A stretch of DNA of 64,000 bases from the NCBI GenBank assembly GCA_946480465.1, contig CAMLJY010000037.1:1-64000 (forward strand), read 5' to 3'. Numbering within the stretch: the stretch's first letter is position 1; every line of letters starts with the position of its first letter. The notes under the pieces were generated by a model. It searched no databases. It was not told the DNA's origin and saw only the letters and a list, made by a program, of their open reading frames with translations. Shown piece by piece: positions 55,950 through 64,000 of this stretch. The translations under genes and the position numbers were made by a program. Origin of the DNA: an uncultured Burkholderiales bacterium (GTDB lineage Bacteria > Pseudomonadota > Gammaproteobacteria > Burkholderiales > Burkholderiaceae).

Positions 55950-56707
55950 TGCCGTACAGGGATCCCGCGCGCGGCCATCAGCGCCTTGGCCTCCCCGACG
56001 GTGAACTCCCCGTAGTGGAAGATGCTGGCCGCCAGTACCGCATCGGCCCCGCCGATCTGGATGCCGTCGGCCAGGTGTTCCAACGTGCCAACGCCGCCGG
56101 AAGCGATGACCGGCACCGCGATCGCATCACTGACCGCCCGGGTGAGCTTCAGGTCGAAGCCCGACTTGGTGCCATCCCGGTCCATGCTGGTCAGGAGGAT
56201 CTCGCCGGCGCCGGCGGCGGCCATGCGCTGCGCCCACTGCACCGCATCGAGACCAGTGTTCTTGCGGCCACCATGGGTGTAGACGTCCCAGCCGCTGCCG
56301 TCGGCTCTGGCCTTGGCGTCAATGGCCACGACGATGCACTGTGCGCCGTACTTCGCCGAGGCTTCCTCGATCACCTCGGGTCGGGCCACCGCGGCGGAAT
56401 TGAAGCTGACCTTGTCCGCGCCCGCATTCAACAGCCGACGCACGTCCTGCACCGTCCGCACGCCGCCCCCGACCGTGAGCGGGATGAAGACCTGCGACGC
56501 CACGCCTTCGATGATGTGCAGGATCAGGTCCCGTTCGTCGCTGGTGGCGGTGATGTCGAGGAAGGTCAGCTCGTCAGCGCCCTGCTCGTTGTAGCGCGCG
56601 GCAATCTCGACCGGGTCGCCCGCATCGCGCAGCTCGACGAAGTTGACGCCCTTGACGACGCGGCCGCCGGTGACGTCGAGGCAGGGGATGATGCGTTTGG
56701 CAAGCAT
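55946..56707 (-). CDS. hisF: imidazole glycerol phosphate synthase subunit HisF
   Basis: A 253-residue (beta-alpha)8 cyclase subunit that joins ammonia from HisH to PRFAR. It starts [20 protein letters not shown], with catalytic Asp residues in CLDV and [10 protein letters not shown]. Length is standard. It is normally followed by hisI and hisE; here rsmD follows with a 4-bp overlap, and hisI/hisE are not in the window. Confidence 0.96.
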   Translation of the reverse strand: MLAKRIIPCLDVTGGRVVKGVNFVELRDAGDPVEIAARYNEQGADELTFLDITATSDERDLILHIIEGVASQVFIPLTVGGGVRTVQDVRRLLNAGADKVSFNSAAVARPEVIEEASAKYGAQCIVVAIDAKARADGSGWDVYTHGGRKNTGLDAVQWAQRMAAAGAGEILLTSMDRDGTKSGFDLKLTRAVSDAIAVPVIASGGVGTLEHLADGIQIGGADAVLAASIFHYGEFTVGEAKALMAARGIPVRQ

Positions 56708-56759
56708 GGAACAGAGGCGGAGGTGGCCCTCCACATTGGAAGCTAGCGTCAGTTCCGGC

Positions 56760-57500
56760 TCAGACGGCGAGTTCGTCAGCGCGCGCCTGCGCCTGGGCGA
56801 AATCGAGTGCGCCGGTATAGATGGACCGGCCGCAGATCACCCCGTCGACGCCCTCGGACTCGACCGCGCACAGGCGTTCGATGTCCGCCATCCCCGAGAG
56901 CCCGCCGGAGGCGATGACCGGCATCGTCAGCGCCTGCGCGAGCTTGACCGTGGCTTCGATGTTGATGCCGGTCAGCATGCCGTCGCGGCCGATGTCGGTG
57001 TAGATCACGCCCTCGACGCCGTAGTCCTCGAACTTCTTCGCCAGGTCGATCACTTCGTGGCCGGTGAGCTTGCTCCAGCCGTCGGTGGCGACTTTGCCGT
57101 CCTTGGCGTCGAGGCCGACGATGATGTGGCCGCCGAAGGCACTGCAGGCGTCCTTCAGGAAGCCCGGGTTCTTGACGGCGGCCGTGCCGATGATGATGTA
57201 GCTGATGCCGTCGTCCAGGTATCGCTCGATCGTGTCGAGGTCGCGAATGCCGCCACCCAGCTGCACGGGAATCTCGCCGTTCACCTCGGCAAGGATGGCC
57301 TTGATCGCCGGTTCGTTGATCGGCTTGCCGGCAAAGGCCCCGTTCAAGTCGACCAGGTGCAGTCGGCGCGCACCGGCATCAAGCCATCGTCGCGCCATCG
57401 CAGCGGGGTCTTCGCCGAAGGTGGTGGAAGCCTGCATGTCGCCCTGTTGCAGGCGCACGCACTGGCCGTCTTTGAGATCGATGGCTGGGATCAGCAGCAT
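56760..57500 (-). CDS. hisA: phosphoribosylformimino-5-aminoimidazole carboxamide ribotide isomerase
   Basis: A 246-residue (beta-alpha)8 isomerase, a paralogue of HisF. The catalytic Asp8 is in [10 protein letters not shown] and the second in [10 protein letters not shown]; a GGGIRD phosphate-binding motif lies between. It is 15 bp after hisH and 52 bp before hisF. Confidence 0.96.
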   Translation of the reverse strand: MLLIPAIDLKDGQCVRLQQGDMQASTTFGEDPAAMARRWLDAGARRLHLVDLNGAFAGKPINEPAIKAILAEVNGEIPVQLGGGIRDLDTIERYLDDGISYIIIGTAAVKNPGFLKDACSAFGGHIIVGLDAKDGKVATDGWSKLTGHEVIDLAKKFEDYGVEGVIYTDIGRDGMLTGINIEATVKLAQALTMPVIASGGLSGMADIERLCAVESEGVDGVICGRSIYTGALDFAQAQARADELAV

Positions 57501-57515
57501 GGGAGGGACGCGGCC

Positions 57516-58178
57516 TCAGGGCCGCCAGGACAGGAAGTTGCGGTACAGGGCGAGTCCTTGTGCCGCGCTCTTCTCAGGGTGGAATTGGGTGGCAAAAATG
57601 TTATCCCGGGCCACGGCGCAGGTAAAGCCGCCGCCATAGTCCGCAACACCCGCGCTGTGCCGCGGATCGGCCGGGACCGTGTAGTAGCTGTGCACGAAGT
57701 AGTACCAGCTGTCGTCGGGCACACCCTGCCAGATGGGATGCGGTGCCCCATCGTCGGGACGCCCCTGGCGCACGCGGTTCCAGCCCATCTGCGGCACCTT
57801 GAAGCGGCTGCCGTCGGCCTGCAGCCGGCCGTCCAGCTGGAAGCGGCGCACCTCGCCGTGGATCAAGCCAAGCCCCGGCGTGTCCTGCTCTTCGCTGTGG
57901 TCCAGCAGCATCTGCATGCCCACGCAAACACCCATCAGCGGCTTGCGCGCGGCGGCGTCGAGCACGGCTTCCTTCAATCCGGAGTCCTGCAGTTCACGCA
58001 TGCAGTCGCGCATCGCACCCTGACCGGGCAGCACGACGCGTTCAGCGGCGTAGACCTCTTCCGGGCGCTGTGTGACGAGAACCTCGATGTCGGTGCCCGC
58101 CGCCACGTGCTTGACGGCCTGGGACACCGAGAACAGGTTGCCCATCCCGTAGTCGACGACTGCGACGATGCGTTTCAC
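57516..58178 (-). CDS. hisH: imidazole glycerol phosphate synthase subunit HisH
   Basis: A 220-residue class I glutamine amidotransferase. The nucleophile Cys is in [10 protein letters not shown] and the His/Glu pair in [10 protein letters not shown]. It hands ammonia to HisF. The GTG start overlaps the hisB stop by 4 bp. Confidence 0.96.
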   Translation of the reverse strand: MKRIVAVVDYGMGNLFSVSQAVKHVAAGTDIEVLVTQRPEEVYAAERVVLPGQGAMRDCMRELQDSGLKEAVLDAAARKPLMGVCVGMQMLLDHSEEQDTPGLGLIHGEVRRFQLDGRLQADGSRFKVPQMGWNRVRQGRPDDGAPHPIWQGVPDDSWYYFVHSYYTVPADPRHSAGVADYGGGFTCAVARDNIFATQFHPEKSAAQGLALYRNFLSWRP

Positions 58179-58801
58179 AGCGAGCCCTTCGTGGAGGGGA
58201 TGACGCCGGCCGAACGCGGGTCGAGCGTCATCGCCATGCGCAGTGCACGCCCAAAGGCCTTGAACACTGTCTCGGCCTGGTGGTGGGCATTGGCACCCTT
58301 CAGGTTGTCGATGTGCAAGGTCACGAGCGCGTGGTTCACGAAACCCTGGAAGAACTCGTAGGTCAGCTGAGTGTCGAAAGCACCGACCATGCCGGCCTTG
58401 AACGGGATGTCCATGTGCAGTCCCGGCCGGCCGGAGAAGTCGACGACGACGCGAGACAAGGCTTCGTCGAGCGGCACATAGGCATGGCCGTATCGGGTGA
58501 TGCCCTTCTTGTCGCCAATCGCCTGCGCGACGGCCATGCCCAGGGTGATGCCCACGTCTTCGACCGTGTGGTGGCCATCGATGTGCAGATCGCCTTGGGC
58601 TTCGATGTCGAGGTCGATCAAGCCGTGCCGCGCGATCTGGTCGAGCATGTGGTCGAAGAAGCCGATGCCGGTGGCCAACTTCGACTGGCCGCTGCCATCA
58701 AGGTTGATGCGGACGCGGATCTGCGTCTCCTTGGTGTCGCGGCGGACTTCAGCAATGCGGTCCATGGTGATCGGGACGATTCGTGGTGGGGATGTGGTCA
58801 C
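58175..58801 (-). CDS. hisB: imidazoleglycerol-phosphate dehydratase
   Basis: A 208-residue monofunctional manganese enzyme. The metal-binding motifs are [21 protein letters not shown] and ANAHHQAE. No phosphatase domain is fused, unlike E. coli HisB, so histidinol phosphatase is separate. GTG 58801 overlaps the hisC stop (GTGA); ATG 58765 is an alternative that loses 12 residues outside the fold. Confidence 0.95.
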   Translation of the reverse strand: MTTSPPRIVPITMDRIAEVRRDTKETQIRVRINLDGSGQSKLATGIGFFDHMLDQIARHGLIDLDIEAQGDLHIDGHHTVEDVGITLGMAVAQAIGDKKGITRYGHAYVPLDEALSRVVVDFSGRPGLHMDIPFKAGMVGAFDTQLTYEFFQGFVNHALVTLHIDNLKGANAHHQAETVFKAFGRALRMAMTLDPRSAGVIPSTKGSL

Positions 58802-59886
58802 AGCGACGCGCGCAGCGCCGCCATCATCAGCCGGTTCTCGTCGGGCGTGCCGACGGTGAGACGCACGCAGTTGGCCAGCAGCGGGTGCATGCCGGCCACG
58901 TTCTTCACCAGCACGCCACGCTGCTTCATGCCGCTGAAAACAGCCCTGCTGTCCGGCACTCGCGCCAGGATCATGTTCGCCTGGCTGGGGAAGGGGTGCA
59001 CGCCAGGCAGTTCAGCCAGGTCGCGCAACAGGTGATCGCGCTCGTCGCGGATCGAACGAGCCTGGGCGGCATATTCGTCGACGTGCTCCAGCGCGAACAA
59101 GGCCGCTTCGGCATTGAGCACGCCGACGTTGAAGGGCGGCCGCAGCTTGTCGATCAACTCGACGATCTCGCGCCGGCCGATCAGGTAGCCGATGCGCAGC
59201 CCGGCCAGGCCGAATTTGCTCATCGTGCGCATCAGGAGGACGTTGGGGAAGCGCTTGAGCCGGGGCATCGAATCGCGCGCGGCGAAGGGCTGGTACGCCT
59301 CGTCCATCACCACCAACCCATTCGCCCGCCCGGTCGCTTCGACCAGGCGGTCGATGACCTGGTCGTCCCAGAGGTTGGCCGTCGGGTTGTTCGGGTAGGC
59401 CAGGTACAGCAGCGACGGGCGCTCGGTCTCGATCGCCTGCAGCATGGCCGGCTCGTCGAGCTCGAAATCGGCGGTGAGCGGCACGCCAACGAAGCGCACG
59501 TTCTGCAGCGCAGCCGACATGCTGTACATCACGAAGCCGGGCATCGGCGCCATGATGACCGCCTCAGGCACCGCGCAAGCCATGGTCAGCATCGTGATCA
59601 ATTCGTCCGAGCCGTTGCCCAGCGTCAGCGCACAGCCCTCAGGCATGTTGGCGTGCGCAGCCAGCGCGCAGCGCAGGTCTTCCGTGCACTCGGCGGGGTA
59701 GCGGTTGATCGCGACGCGGCCCAGGCGCTCGCCCAGCGCCTGCTGCAGCGCGGGCGGCAGGCGGTGCGGGTTCTCCATCGTGTCGAGCTTGATCATGCCG
59801 GCGCTCGGCTGCACCGCATAGGCATGCATCGACTGGATGTCGCGGCGGATCACGCGGTTGATGCAGTCGTGGAGCGAGGCGGTCAT
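58798..59886 (-). CDS. hisC: histidinol-phosphate aminotransferase
   Basis: A 362-residue PLP enzyme. The cofactor Lys is in [15 protein letters not shown], with YPNNPTAN and VMDEAYQPF lining the active site. The stop overlaps the hisB start by 4 bp and the start is 30 bp after hisD. Confidence 0.95.
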   Translation of the reverse strand: MTASLHDCINRVIRRDIQSMHAYAVQPSAGMIKLDTMENPHRLPPALQQALGERLGRVAINRYPAECTEDLRCALAAHANMPEGCALTLGNGSDELITMLTMACAVPEAVIMAPMPGFVMYSMSAALQNVRFVGVPLTADFELDEPAMLQAIETERPSLLYLAYPNNPTANLWDDQVIDRLVEATGRANGLVVMDEAYQPFAARDSMPRLKRFPNVLLMRTMSKFGLAGLRIGYLIGRREIVELIDKLRPPFNVGVLNAEAALFALEHVDEYAAQARSIRDERDHLLRDLAELPGVHPFPSQANMILARVPDSRAVFSGMKQRGVLVKNVAGMHPLLANCVRLTVGTPDENRLMMAALRASL

Positions 59887-59916
59887 ACGGTGCTTTCGTC
59901 GTCCAGGGCGATCGCT

Positions 59917-61242
59917 TCAGCGCGGCTTCAGCCGCAGCTCGGCTGCGCGGGCATGGGCCTGCAAGCCCTCGCCGTGCGCCAGTTCCGAAGCGATCGGACC
60001 CAGCACTTGCGCGCCCGCCTCGCTGACCTCGATCAGGCTGCTGCGCTTCTGGAAGTCGTAGACGCCGAGCGGCGAGCTGAAGCGCGCCGTACCGGCAGTG
60101 GGCAGCACGTGGTTCGGGCCGGCGCAGTAGTCACCCAGGCTCTCGCTGGTGAAGGCGCCGAGGAAGATCGCGCCGGCGTGGCGCAGCAACGGCTCCCAGC
60201 GCTGCGGCTCCCGGGCGCTGATCTCGAGATGTTCCGGCGCGATGCGGTTGCTGATCTCGCAAGCTTCCTCCATCGACCGCGTGAGTACCAGGCCGCCACG
60301 ACCTTCCAGGGACGCGCGGATCACGTCCCGGCGCAGCATCCCGGGCAGCAGGCGGTCAATCGCCGCCTGCACTTCGTCGAGGTAGGCCGCGTCGGGGCAC
60401 AGCAGGATGCTTTGCGCAAGTTCATCGTGCTCGGCTTGGCTGAAGAGGTCCATCGCCACCCAATCGGCAGGCGCGCTGCCATCGGCCAGCACCAGGATCT
60501 CACTGGGGCCGGCGATCATGTCGATACCGACCGTACCGAACACGCGCCGCTTGGCGCTGGCCACGTAGGCATTACCGGGACCGGTGATCTTGTCGACGCG
60601 CGGAATCGTCTGCGTGCCGTAAGCCAGTGCGGCAACGGCCTGTGCGCCGCCAACGGTGAAGGCTTGGGTAACGCCGGCGACGTAGGCCGCCGCCAGCACC
60701 AGTGCATTGCGCTCGCCGCGCGGCGTCGGTACCACCATGACGATGTCCCCGACGCCCGCCACCTGGGCCGGCAGCGCATTCATCAGCACGGACGACGGGT
60801 ACGCCGCCTTGCCGCCAGGCACGTAGATGCCGACGCGGTCCAGCGGCGTGACCTTCTGGCCCAGCAGCGTGCCGTCCTCGTCGCGGTACTGCCAACTGCG
60901 GCCACACGCCTCCAGCTGGCGCTCGTGATAACGCCTGACACGCTCGGCCGCGGCCTGCAGCGCGCTGCGCTGAGCCGGCGTGATCACCTCGAACGCCTGT
61001 TGCAGCGATTCGCGTGACAGCTTCAGCCCGGCCACCGACTCGGACCGCAGCGCGTCGAAACGGGAGGTGTATTCCAGCACCGCGGCATCACCGCGTTGCC
61101 GCACGTCGGCCAAAATGGCCGCCACCCGCTGCTCGATCGCGTCATCAGTCTCCGCGGACCAGTGGTGCAGGCGCTGGAGCTGATCGTCGAAGTCGGGAGC
61201 GTCGGTGCGCAGGCGGCGGATGTTCACGGGGCTCATGGGCAT
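59917..61242 (-). CDS. hisD: histidinol dehydrogenase
   Basis: A 441-residue zinc enzyme oxidising histidinol to histidine in two steps. It has [17 protein letters not shown], the [12 protein letters not shown] signature and the catalytic Glu/His in [12 protein letters not shown] 61242 shares its A with the hisG TGA (TGATG). Confidence 0.95.
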   Translation of the reverse strand: MPMSPVNIRRLRTDAPDFDDQLQRLHHWSAETDDAIEQRVAAILADVRQRGDAAVLEYTSRFDALRSESVAGLKLSRESLQQAFEVITPAQRSALQAAAERVRRYHERQLEACGRSWQYRDEDGTLLGQKVTPLDRVGIYVPGGKAAYPSSVLMNALPAQVAGVGDIVMVVPTPRGERNALVLAAAYVAGVTQAFTVGGAQAVAALAYGTQTIPRVDKITGPGNAYVASAKRRVFGTVGIDMIAGPSEILVLADGSAPADWVAMDLFSQAEHDELAQSILLCPDAAYLDEVQAAIDRLLPGMLRRDVIRASLEGRGGLVLTRSMEEACEISNRIAPEHLEISAREPQRWEPLLRHAGAIFLGAFTSESLGDYCAGPNHVLPTAGTARFSSPLGVYDFQKRSSLIEVSEAGAQVLGPIASELAHGEGLQAHARAAELRLKPR

Positions 61243-61895
61243 CAGTTGCGGCCGGGCCGCGCGCGGGAGAAGGCATCGATGAGACCGCGGATCGGCTCAC
61301 GCTTGAGCTTCAGCGCCGCCTGGTTCACGACCAGGCGCGAGCTGATGTCCATGATGCGCTCGACCTCCACCAGTTGGTTCGCGCGCAGCGTGCTACCGGT
61401 GGAAACCAGGTCGACGATCGCGTCGGCCAGGCCGGTCAGCGGCGCGAGTTCCATCGAGCCGTAAAGCTTGATGAGATCCACGTGCACGCCCTTGTCGGCA
61501 AAGTGCTGGCGGGCAATCTGCGTGTACTTGGTGGCCACGCGGATGCGCGAGCCCTGCTTCACCGCCGCGGCGTAGTCGAAGTCGGCACGCGTCGCCACAC
61601 TCATGCGGCAGCGCGCAATGTTCAGATCCAGCGGCTGGTACAGGCCGCAGCCGCCGTGCTCGATCAGGATGTCCAACCCGGCCACGCCGAGATCAGCGCC
61701 ACCCTGCTCGACATAGGTCGGCACGTCAGTCGCTCGCACCAGCACGACGCGCACGTCGGCCCGCGAGGTTCCAAGGATCAGCTTGCGGCTCTTCTCCGGA
61801 TCTTCGCCGACCTCGATTCCGGCAGCCGCGAGCAACGGCAGCGTCTCGTCGAAGATCCGGCCCTTCGACAGCGCCAGTGTCAACGGCTGGTTCAC
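61242..61895 (-). CDS. hisG: ATP phosphoribosyltransferase, short form
   Basis: A 217-residue catalytic subunit of the short (HisGS) type that works with HisZ, which is not in the window. It starts [20 protein letters not shown], with the PRPP-loop segment [19 protein letters not shown] 61895 is preceded by GGAGG at 8 nt. Feedback by histidine would depend on HisZ. The upstream spacer to bolA is 180 bp. Confidence 0.94.
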   Translation of the reverse strand: MNQPLTLALSKGRIFDETLPLLAAAGIEVGEDPEKSRKLILGTSRADVRVVLVRATDVPTYVEQGGADLGVAGLDILIEHGGCGLYQPLDLNIARCRMSVATRADFDYAAAVKQGSRIRVATKYTQIARQHFADKGVHVDLIKLYGSMELAPLTGLADAIVDLVSTGSTLRANQLVEVERIMDISSRLVVNQAALKLKREPIRGLIDAFSRARPGRN

Positions 61896-62075
61896 GTCAG
61901 GCCCTCCCCGCTTTGCACGCGCCGCGGCGTACGAGAGAAAGGCGAAGCAAAGCGTCTTGCATGAGTCGGGCCTGGTGCGTGACGAAAGGGTGCACGTGGG
62001 GGCCGCAGTTCGGCGGGGCGGTGGCTGCCATCTCGGCCCGCGCACCGTCATCCGCAGCCCGGCGGCCGCGGAGGT
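61896..62075. other. bolA-hisG spacer, no gene seen
   Basis: A 180-bp spacer in which many Burkholderiales carry murA. No open frame with protein-like codon use was found and no murA remnant was recognised. A weak GC hairpin lies just after the bolA stop (about 62054-62073). Confidence 0.5.
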
Positions 62076-62342
62076 TCAGTGGTGGTGATGCGAGGCCGCG
62101 GGCGCGGCAGCCCACTCGGCGGGGGTGAGCGTCTTCATCGACAGCGCGTGGATCTGCTCGCGCATTCTATCGCCGAGGGCGGCATACACCTGCTGGTGGC
62201 GGGCGATGCGGCTGCGCCCCTCGAAGGCCGATGACACGATGGTCGCGAAGAAATGGCGGCCGTCGCCCTCGACCGCGAGATGTTCGCAGTCAAGGCCCGC
62301 GGCAATGAAGCCACGAACGTCCTCGGCGGTGGGGTCGGCCAT
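62076..62342 (-). CDS. BolA/IbaG family protein with His-tail
   Basis: An 88-residue BolA-fold protein: MADPTAEDVRGFIAAGLDCEHL, then HFFATIVSSAFEGRSRIARHQQVYAAL with the conserved His used for Fe-S binding with a monothiol glutaredoxin. It ends in four consecutive His codons before TGA, unusual for the family. A minus-strand GATAAT lies 10 nt before the ATG, giving a near-leaderless transcript. It is 180 bp upstream of hisG and 34 bp downstream of the ABC permease. Confidence 0.88.
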   Translation of the reverse strand: MADPTAEDVRGFIAAGLDCEHLAVEGDGRHFFATIVSSAFEGRSRIARHQQVYAALGDRMREQIHALSMKTLTPAEWAAAPAASHHHH

Positions 62343-62352
62343 GATGGATGCG

Positions 62353-62358
62353 ATTATC
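62353..62358 (-). promoter_or_regulatory. candidate -10 of bolA
   Basis: GATAAT on the minus strand, 10 nt before the bolA ATG; a standard -35 is lacking. Confidence 0.35.
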
Positions 62359-62376
62359 TCGTCTTTTACGATGGCT

Positions 62377-63138
62377 TCAGTGCCGCAGTTTGTAGCCACT
62401 GGCGAGCAGCCGCAGCGCCACCGCAGAAACGGCAACAAAACTGGCCCCCACGATGGTCAGGCTGAGCCAGGGCGACACGTCACTCGAGCCGAAGAATCCC
62501 CGCCGGAAGCCGTCGATCATGTAGAAGAACGGGTTCAGGTGACTCACCGCCTGCCACACCGGCGGCAGCGACTTCACCGAGTAGAAGACGCCGGACAGGA
62601 AGGTCATGGGCATGATGATGAAGTTCTGGAACGCAGCCATCTGGTCGAATTTTTCCGCCCAGAGACCAGCGATGAGGCCGAGCGAGCCGAGCATCCCCGC
62701 GCCCAGTGCCGCAAACACGACGATCCACCAGGGCTCGGCGTAAGCAGGCGGCGCGAACCACACCGTGACGATGAAGACGCCGAAGCCCACCACGAGGCCG
62801 CGCACGACCGATGCACCGACGTAGGCAGCGAACCACGCCCAGTGCGAAAGCGGCGTGACGAGCAAGAACACGAGGTTGCCGGTGATCTTGCTCTGGATGA
62901 GGCTCGAGGAGCTGTTGGCGAAGCTGTTCTGCAGCACGCTCATCATCACGAGCCCGGGAATCAGAAAGCTGGTGTACCCGACGCCCTCGAAGACCTGGAC
63001 CCGATCCTCCAGCACGTGCCCGAAGATCAGCAGGTACATCACCGCTGTGAGCACTGGGGCCGCGATGGTCTGGAACGCCACCTTCCAGAAGCGCAGCAGC
63101 TCCTTGTAGAACAGCATCCCGGCACCGGCCAGAGTCAT
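62377..63138 (-). CDS. ABC-2 type transporter permease
   Basis: A 253-residue inner-membrane permease with six predicted helices and the ABC-2 signature around ALGAGMLGSLGLIAGLWAEKFDQ and LSGVFYSVKSLPPVW. It resembles E. coli YadH. Its ATG overlaps the ATPase stop (ATGA), so the two form an exporter. Substrate unknown; in Burkholderiales the pair often lies by mla lipid-transport genes, suggesting an envelope role. Confidence 0.9.
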   Translation of the reverse strand: MTLAGAGMLFYKELLRFWKVAFQTIAAPVLTAVMYLLIFGHVLEDRVQVFEGVGYTSFLIPGLVMMSVLQNSFANSSSSLIQSKITGNLVFLLVTPLSHWAWFAAYVGASVVRGLVVGFGVFIVTVWFAPPAYAEPWWIVVFAALGAGMLGSLGLIAGLWAEKFDQMAAFQNFIIMPMTFLSGVFYSVKSLPPVWQAVSHLNPFFYMIDGFRRGFFGSSDVSPWLSLTIVGASFVAVSAVALRLLASGYKLRH

Positions 63139-64000
63139 GCCGACTCCCTCGACGCCAGCGTCCCGCCCTGCATGATCTCCAGGAACACGTCCTCCAGGTC
63201 GGCGCGTCCGATCTCCAAGTCTTCGACGCGCACGTTCGCGGCCCGCAAACGGGCCAGCAGCCGTTCAACTTCGGCAGCGTCATGGGCCGTCAGCTGAACG
63301 ATGCGGCCGGTGACGCGCGCCTGGTTGACCAACATCGGCGGCAGCACATCGTCGGTCTTGAATCGAAGCATCGTGCTGGCCGCCCCTTGCAGCAGGGTGG
63401 CCGTACGGTCCAAAGCCACCAGACGCCCCAGCTTCAACATGCCGATGCGATGACACAGCGCCTCGGCCTCTTCCAGATAGTGGGTCGTCAGCAGCACGGT
63501 GTGGCCCTCCCGGTTCAGCCTCGCGATGAAGGCCCACAGCGTCTGCCGCAGCTCGACGTCAACACCGGCGGTCGGTTCGTCCAGCACGATCACCGGCGGC
63601 CTGTGCACCAGCGCCTGCGCCACCAGGACGCGACGCTTCATCCCGCCGGAGAGCTGACGCATGTTGGCGTTCGCCTTGTCGGCCAGTCCGAGGTTCTCCA
63701 GCAGTTCGTCGATCCAAGCGTCGTTGCGCTTGACGCCGAAGTAGCCGCTCTGGATGCGCAAGGTTTCGCGCACCGAAAAGAAGGGGTCGAATACCAGCTC
63801 CTGCGGCACGATCCCGAGCGCCCTGCGTGCGGCGGCATAGTCGCTGATCACGTCATGCCCCATCACGGTCACACGGCCCGCACTGGCTCGGGACAAGCCC
63901 GCCAGGATGCTGATCAACGTCGTCTTGCCTGCGCCATTGGGCCCGAGCAAACCGAAGAACTCCCCCTGCTGGATGTCGAAGCTGACGCCACTCAAGGCCT
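63135..64000 (-). CDS. ABC transporter ATP-binding protein (5' end outside window)
   Basis: At least 288 residues of an ABC-2 ATPase, resembling YadG. Walker A GPNGAGKTT, signature LSGGMKRR, Walker B VIVLDEPTAGVD and switch His in LLTTHYLEEAEA are intact. The frame stays open to the last base, so roughly the first 20 codons lie beyond the window. It pairs with the permease whose start overlaps its stop. Confidence 0.92.
   Translation of the reverse strand, partial: ALSGVSFDIQQGEFFGLLGPNGAGKTTLISILAGLSRASAGRVTVMGHDVISDYAAARRALGIVPQELVFDPFFSVRETLRIQSGYFGVKRNDAWIDELLENLGLADKANANMRQLSGGMKRRVLVAQALVHRPPVIVLDEPTAGVDVELRQTLWAFIARLNREGHTVLLTTHYLEEAEALCHRIGMLKLGRLVALDRTATLLQGAASTMLRFKTDDVLPPMLVNQARVTGRIVQLTAHDAAEVERLLARLRAANVRVEDLEIGRADLEDVFLEIMQGGTLASRESA

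Noticed and set aside
61896..62075. Remnant of murA
   Set aside because: No segment of 180 bp resembled MurA in any frame.

Overview
The window is one stretch of a high-GC (about two-thirds G+C or more), gene-dense chromosome. Gene content and order point to a betaproteobacterium of the order Burkholderiales: hrcA facing nadK-recN, mutM/mutY next to TPR-lolB-ispE-tRNA-prs-rplY, rsmD-coaD-ferredoxin, bolA upstream of hisG, and an AapJQMP-type transporter. The genus cannot be fixed from the sequence. I see no rRNA, CRISPR array, insertion sequence or prophage.

Region by region. (1) 0.3-10.7 kb is a fatty-acid/acyl-CoA degradation cassette: a TetR regulator with a palindromic operator upstream of its start, acyl-CoA dehydrogenase, a bifunctional hydroxyacyl-CoA dehydrogenase/enoyl-CoA hydratase, thiolase, a second enoyl-CoA hydratase, an SDR, an alpha/beta hydrolase and small envelope proteins (DUF2147, DUF1569, DUF2799). 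(2) 10.7-16.5 kb holds a cytochrome P450 divergent from an AraC-type regulator, a hotdog thioesterase, an Atm1-like ABC exporter and a HypT-like LysR regulator. (3) 16.6-21.3 kb is an amino-acid ABC transporter (aapJ-aapQ-aapM-aapP, minus strand) interrupted by a distinctly low-GC orphan gene between aapM and aapP. (4) 21.5-24.1 kb carries an NTF2-like protein, pyrC, a BON-domain lipoprotein and a small secreted protein. (5) 24.2-29.7 kb is the most intriguing locus: a DUF2760 protein translationally coupled to two large divergent Hsp70-like proteins, with no J-protein or GrpE nearby. (6) 29.7-36.5 kb is accessory: a stand-alone receiver domain, a secreted beta-helix protein, a TonB-dependent receptor, a SYLF lipoprotein, a MarR/zinc-ribbon pair, a CAU tRNA and an unknown secreted protein.

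(7) 36.6-41.8 kb has hrcA facing away from nadK-recN-rapZ-LON-substrate-binding protein. (8) 41.8-45.9 kb places a dynamin-like GTPase between the oxidised-guanine repair glycosylases mutM and mutY, all on one strand. (9) 45.9-54.5 kb is a conserved housekeeping block (TPR protein, lolB, ispE, tRNA-Gln, prs, rplY, pth) into which an ald/argP-like divergent pair has been inserted. (10) 54.5-62.3 kb is a tightly overlapped minus-strand operon, hisGDCBHAF-rsmD-coaD-ferredoxin; hisI and hisE are not in it, and murA is not between bolA and hisG. (11) 62.3-64.0 kb is an ABC-2 exporter pair, the ATPase running off the window edge.

Functions are read from motifs, length and context; no database search was possible. 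Starts were chosen from Shine-Dalgarno sites, overlaps with upstream stops and family N-termini, and are noted where uncertain.
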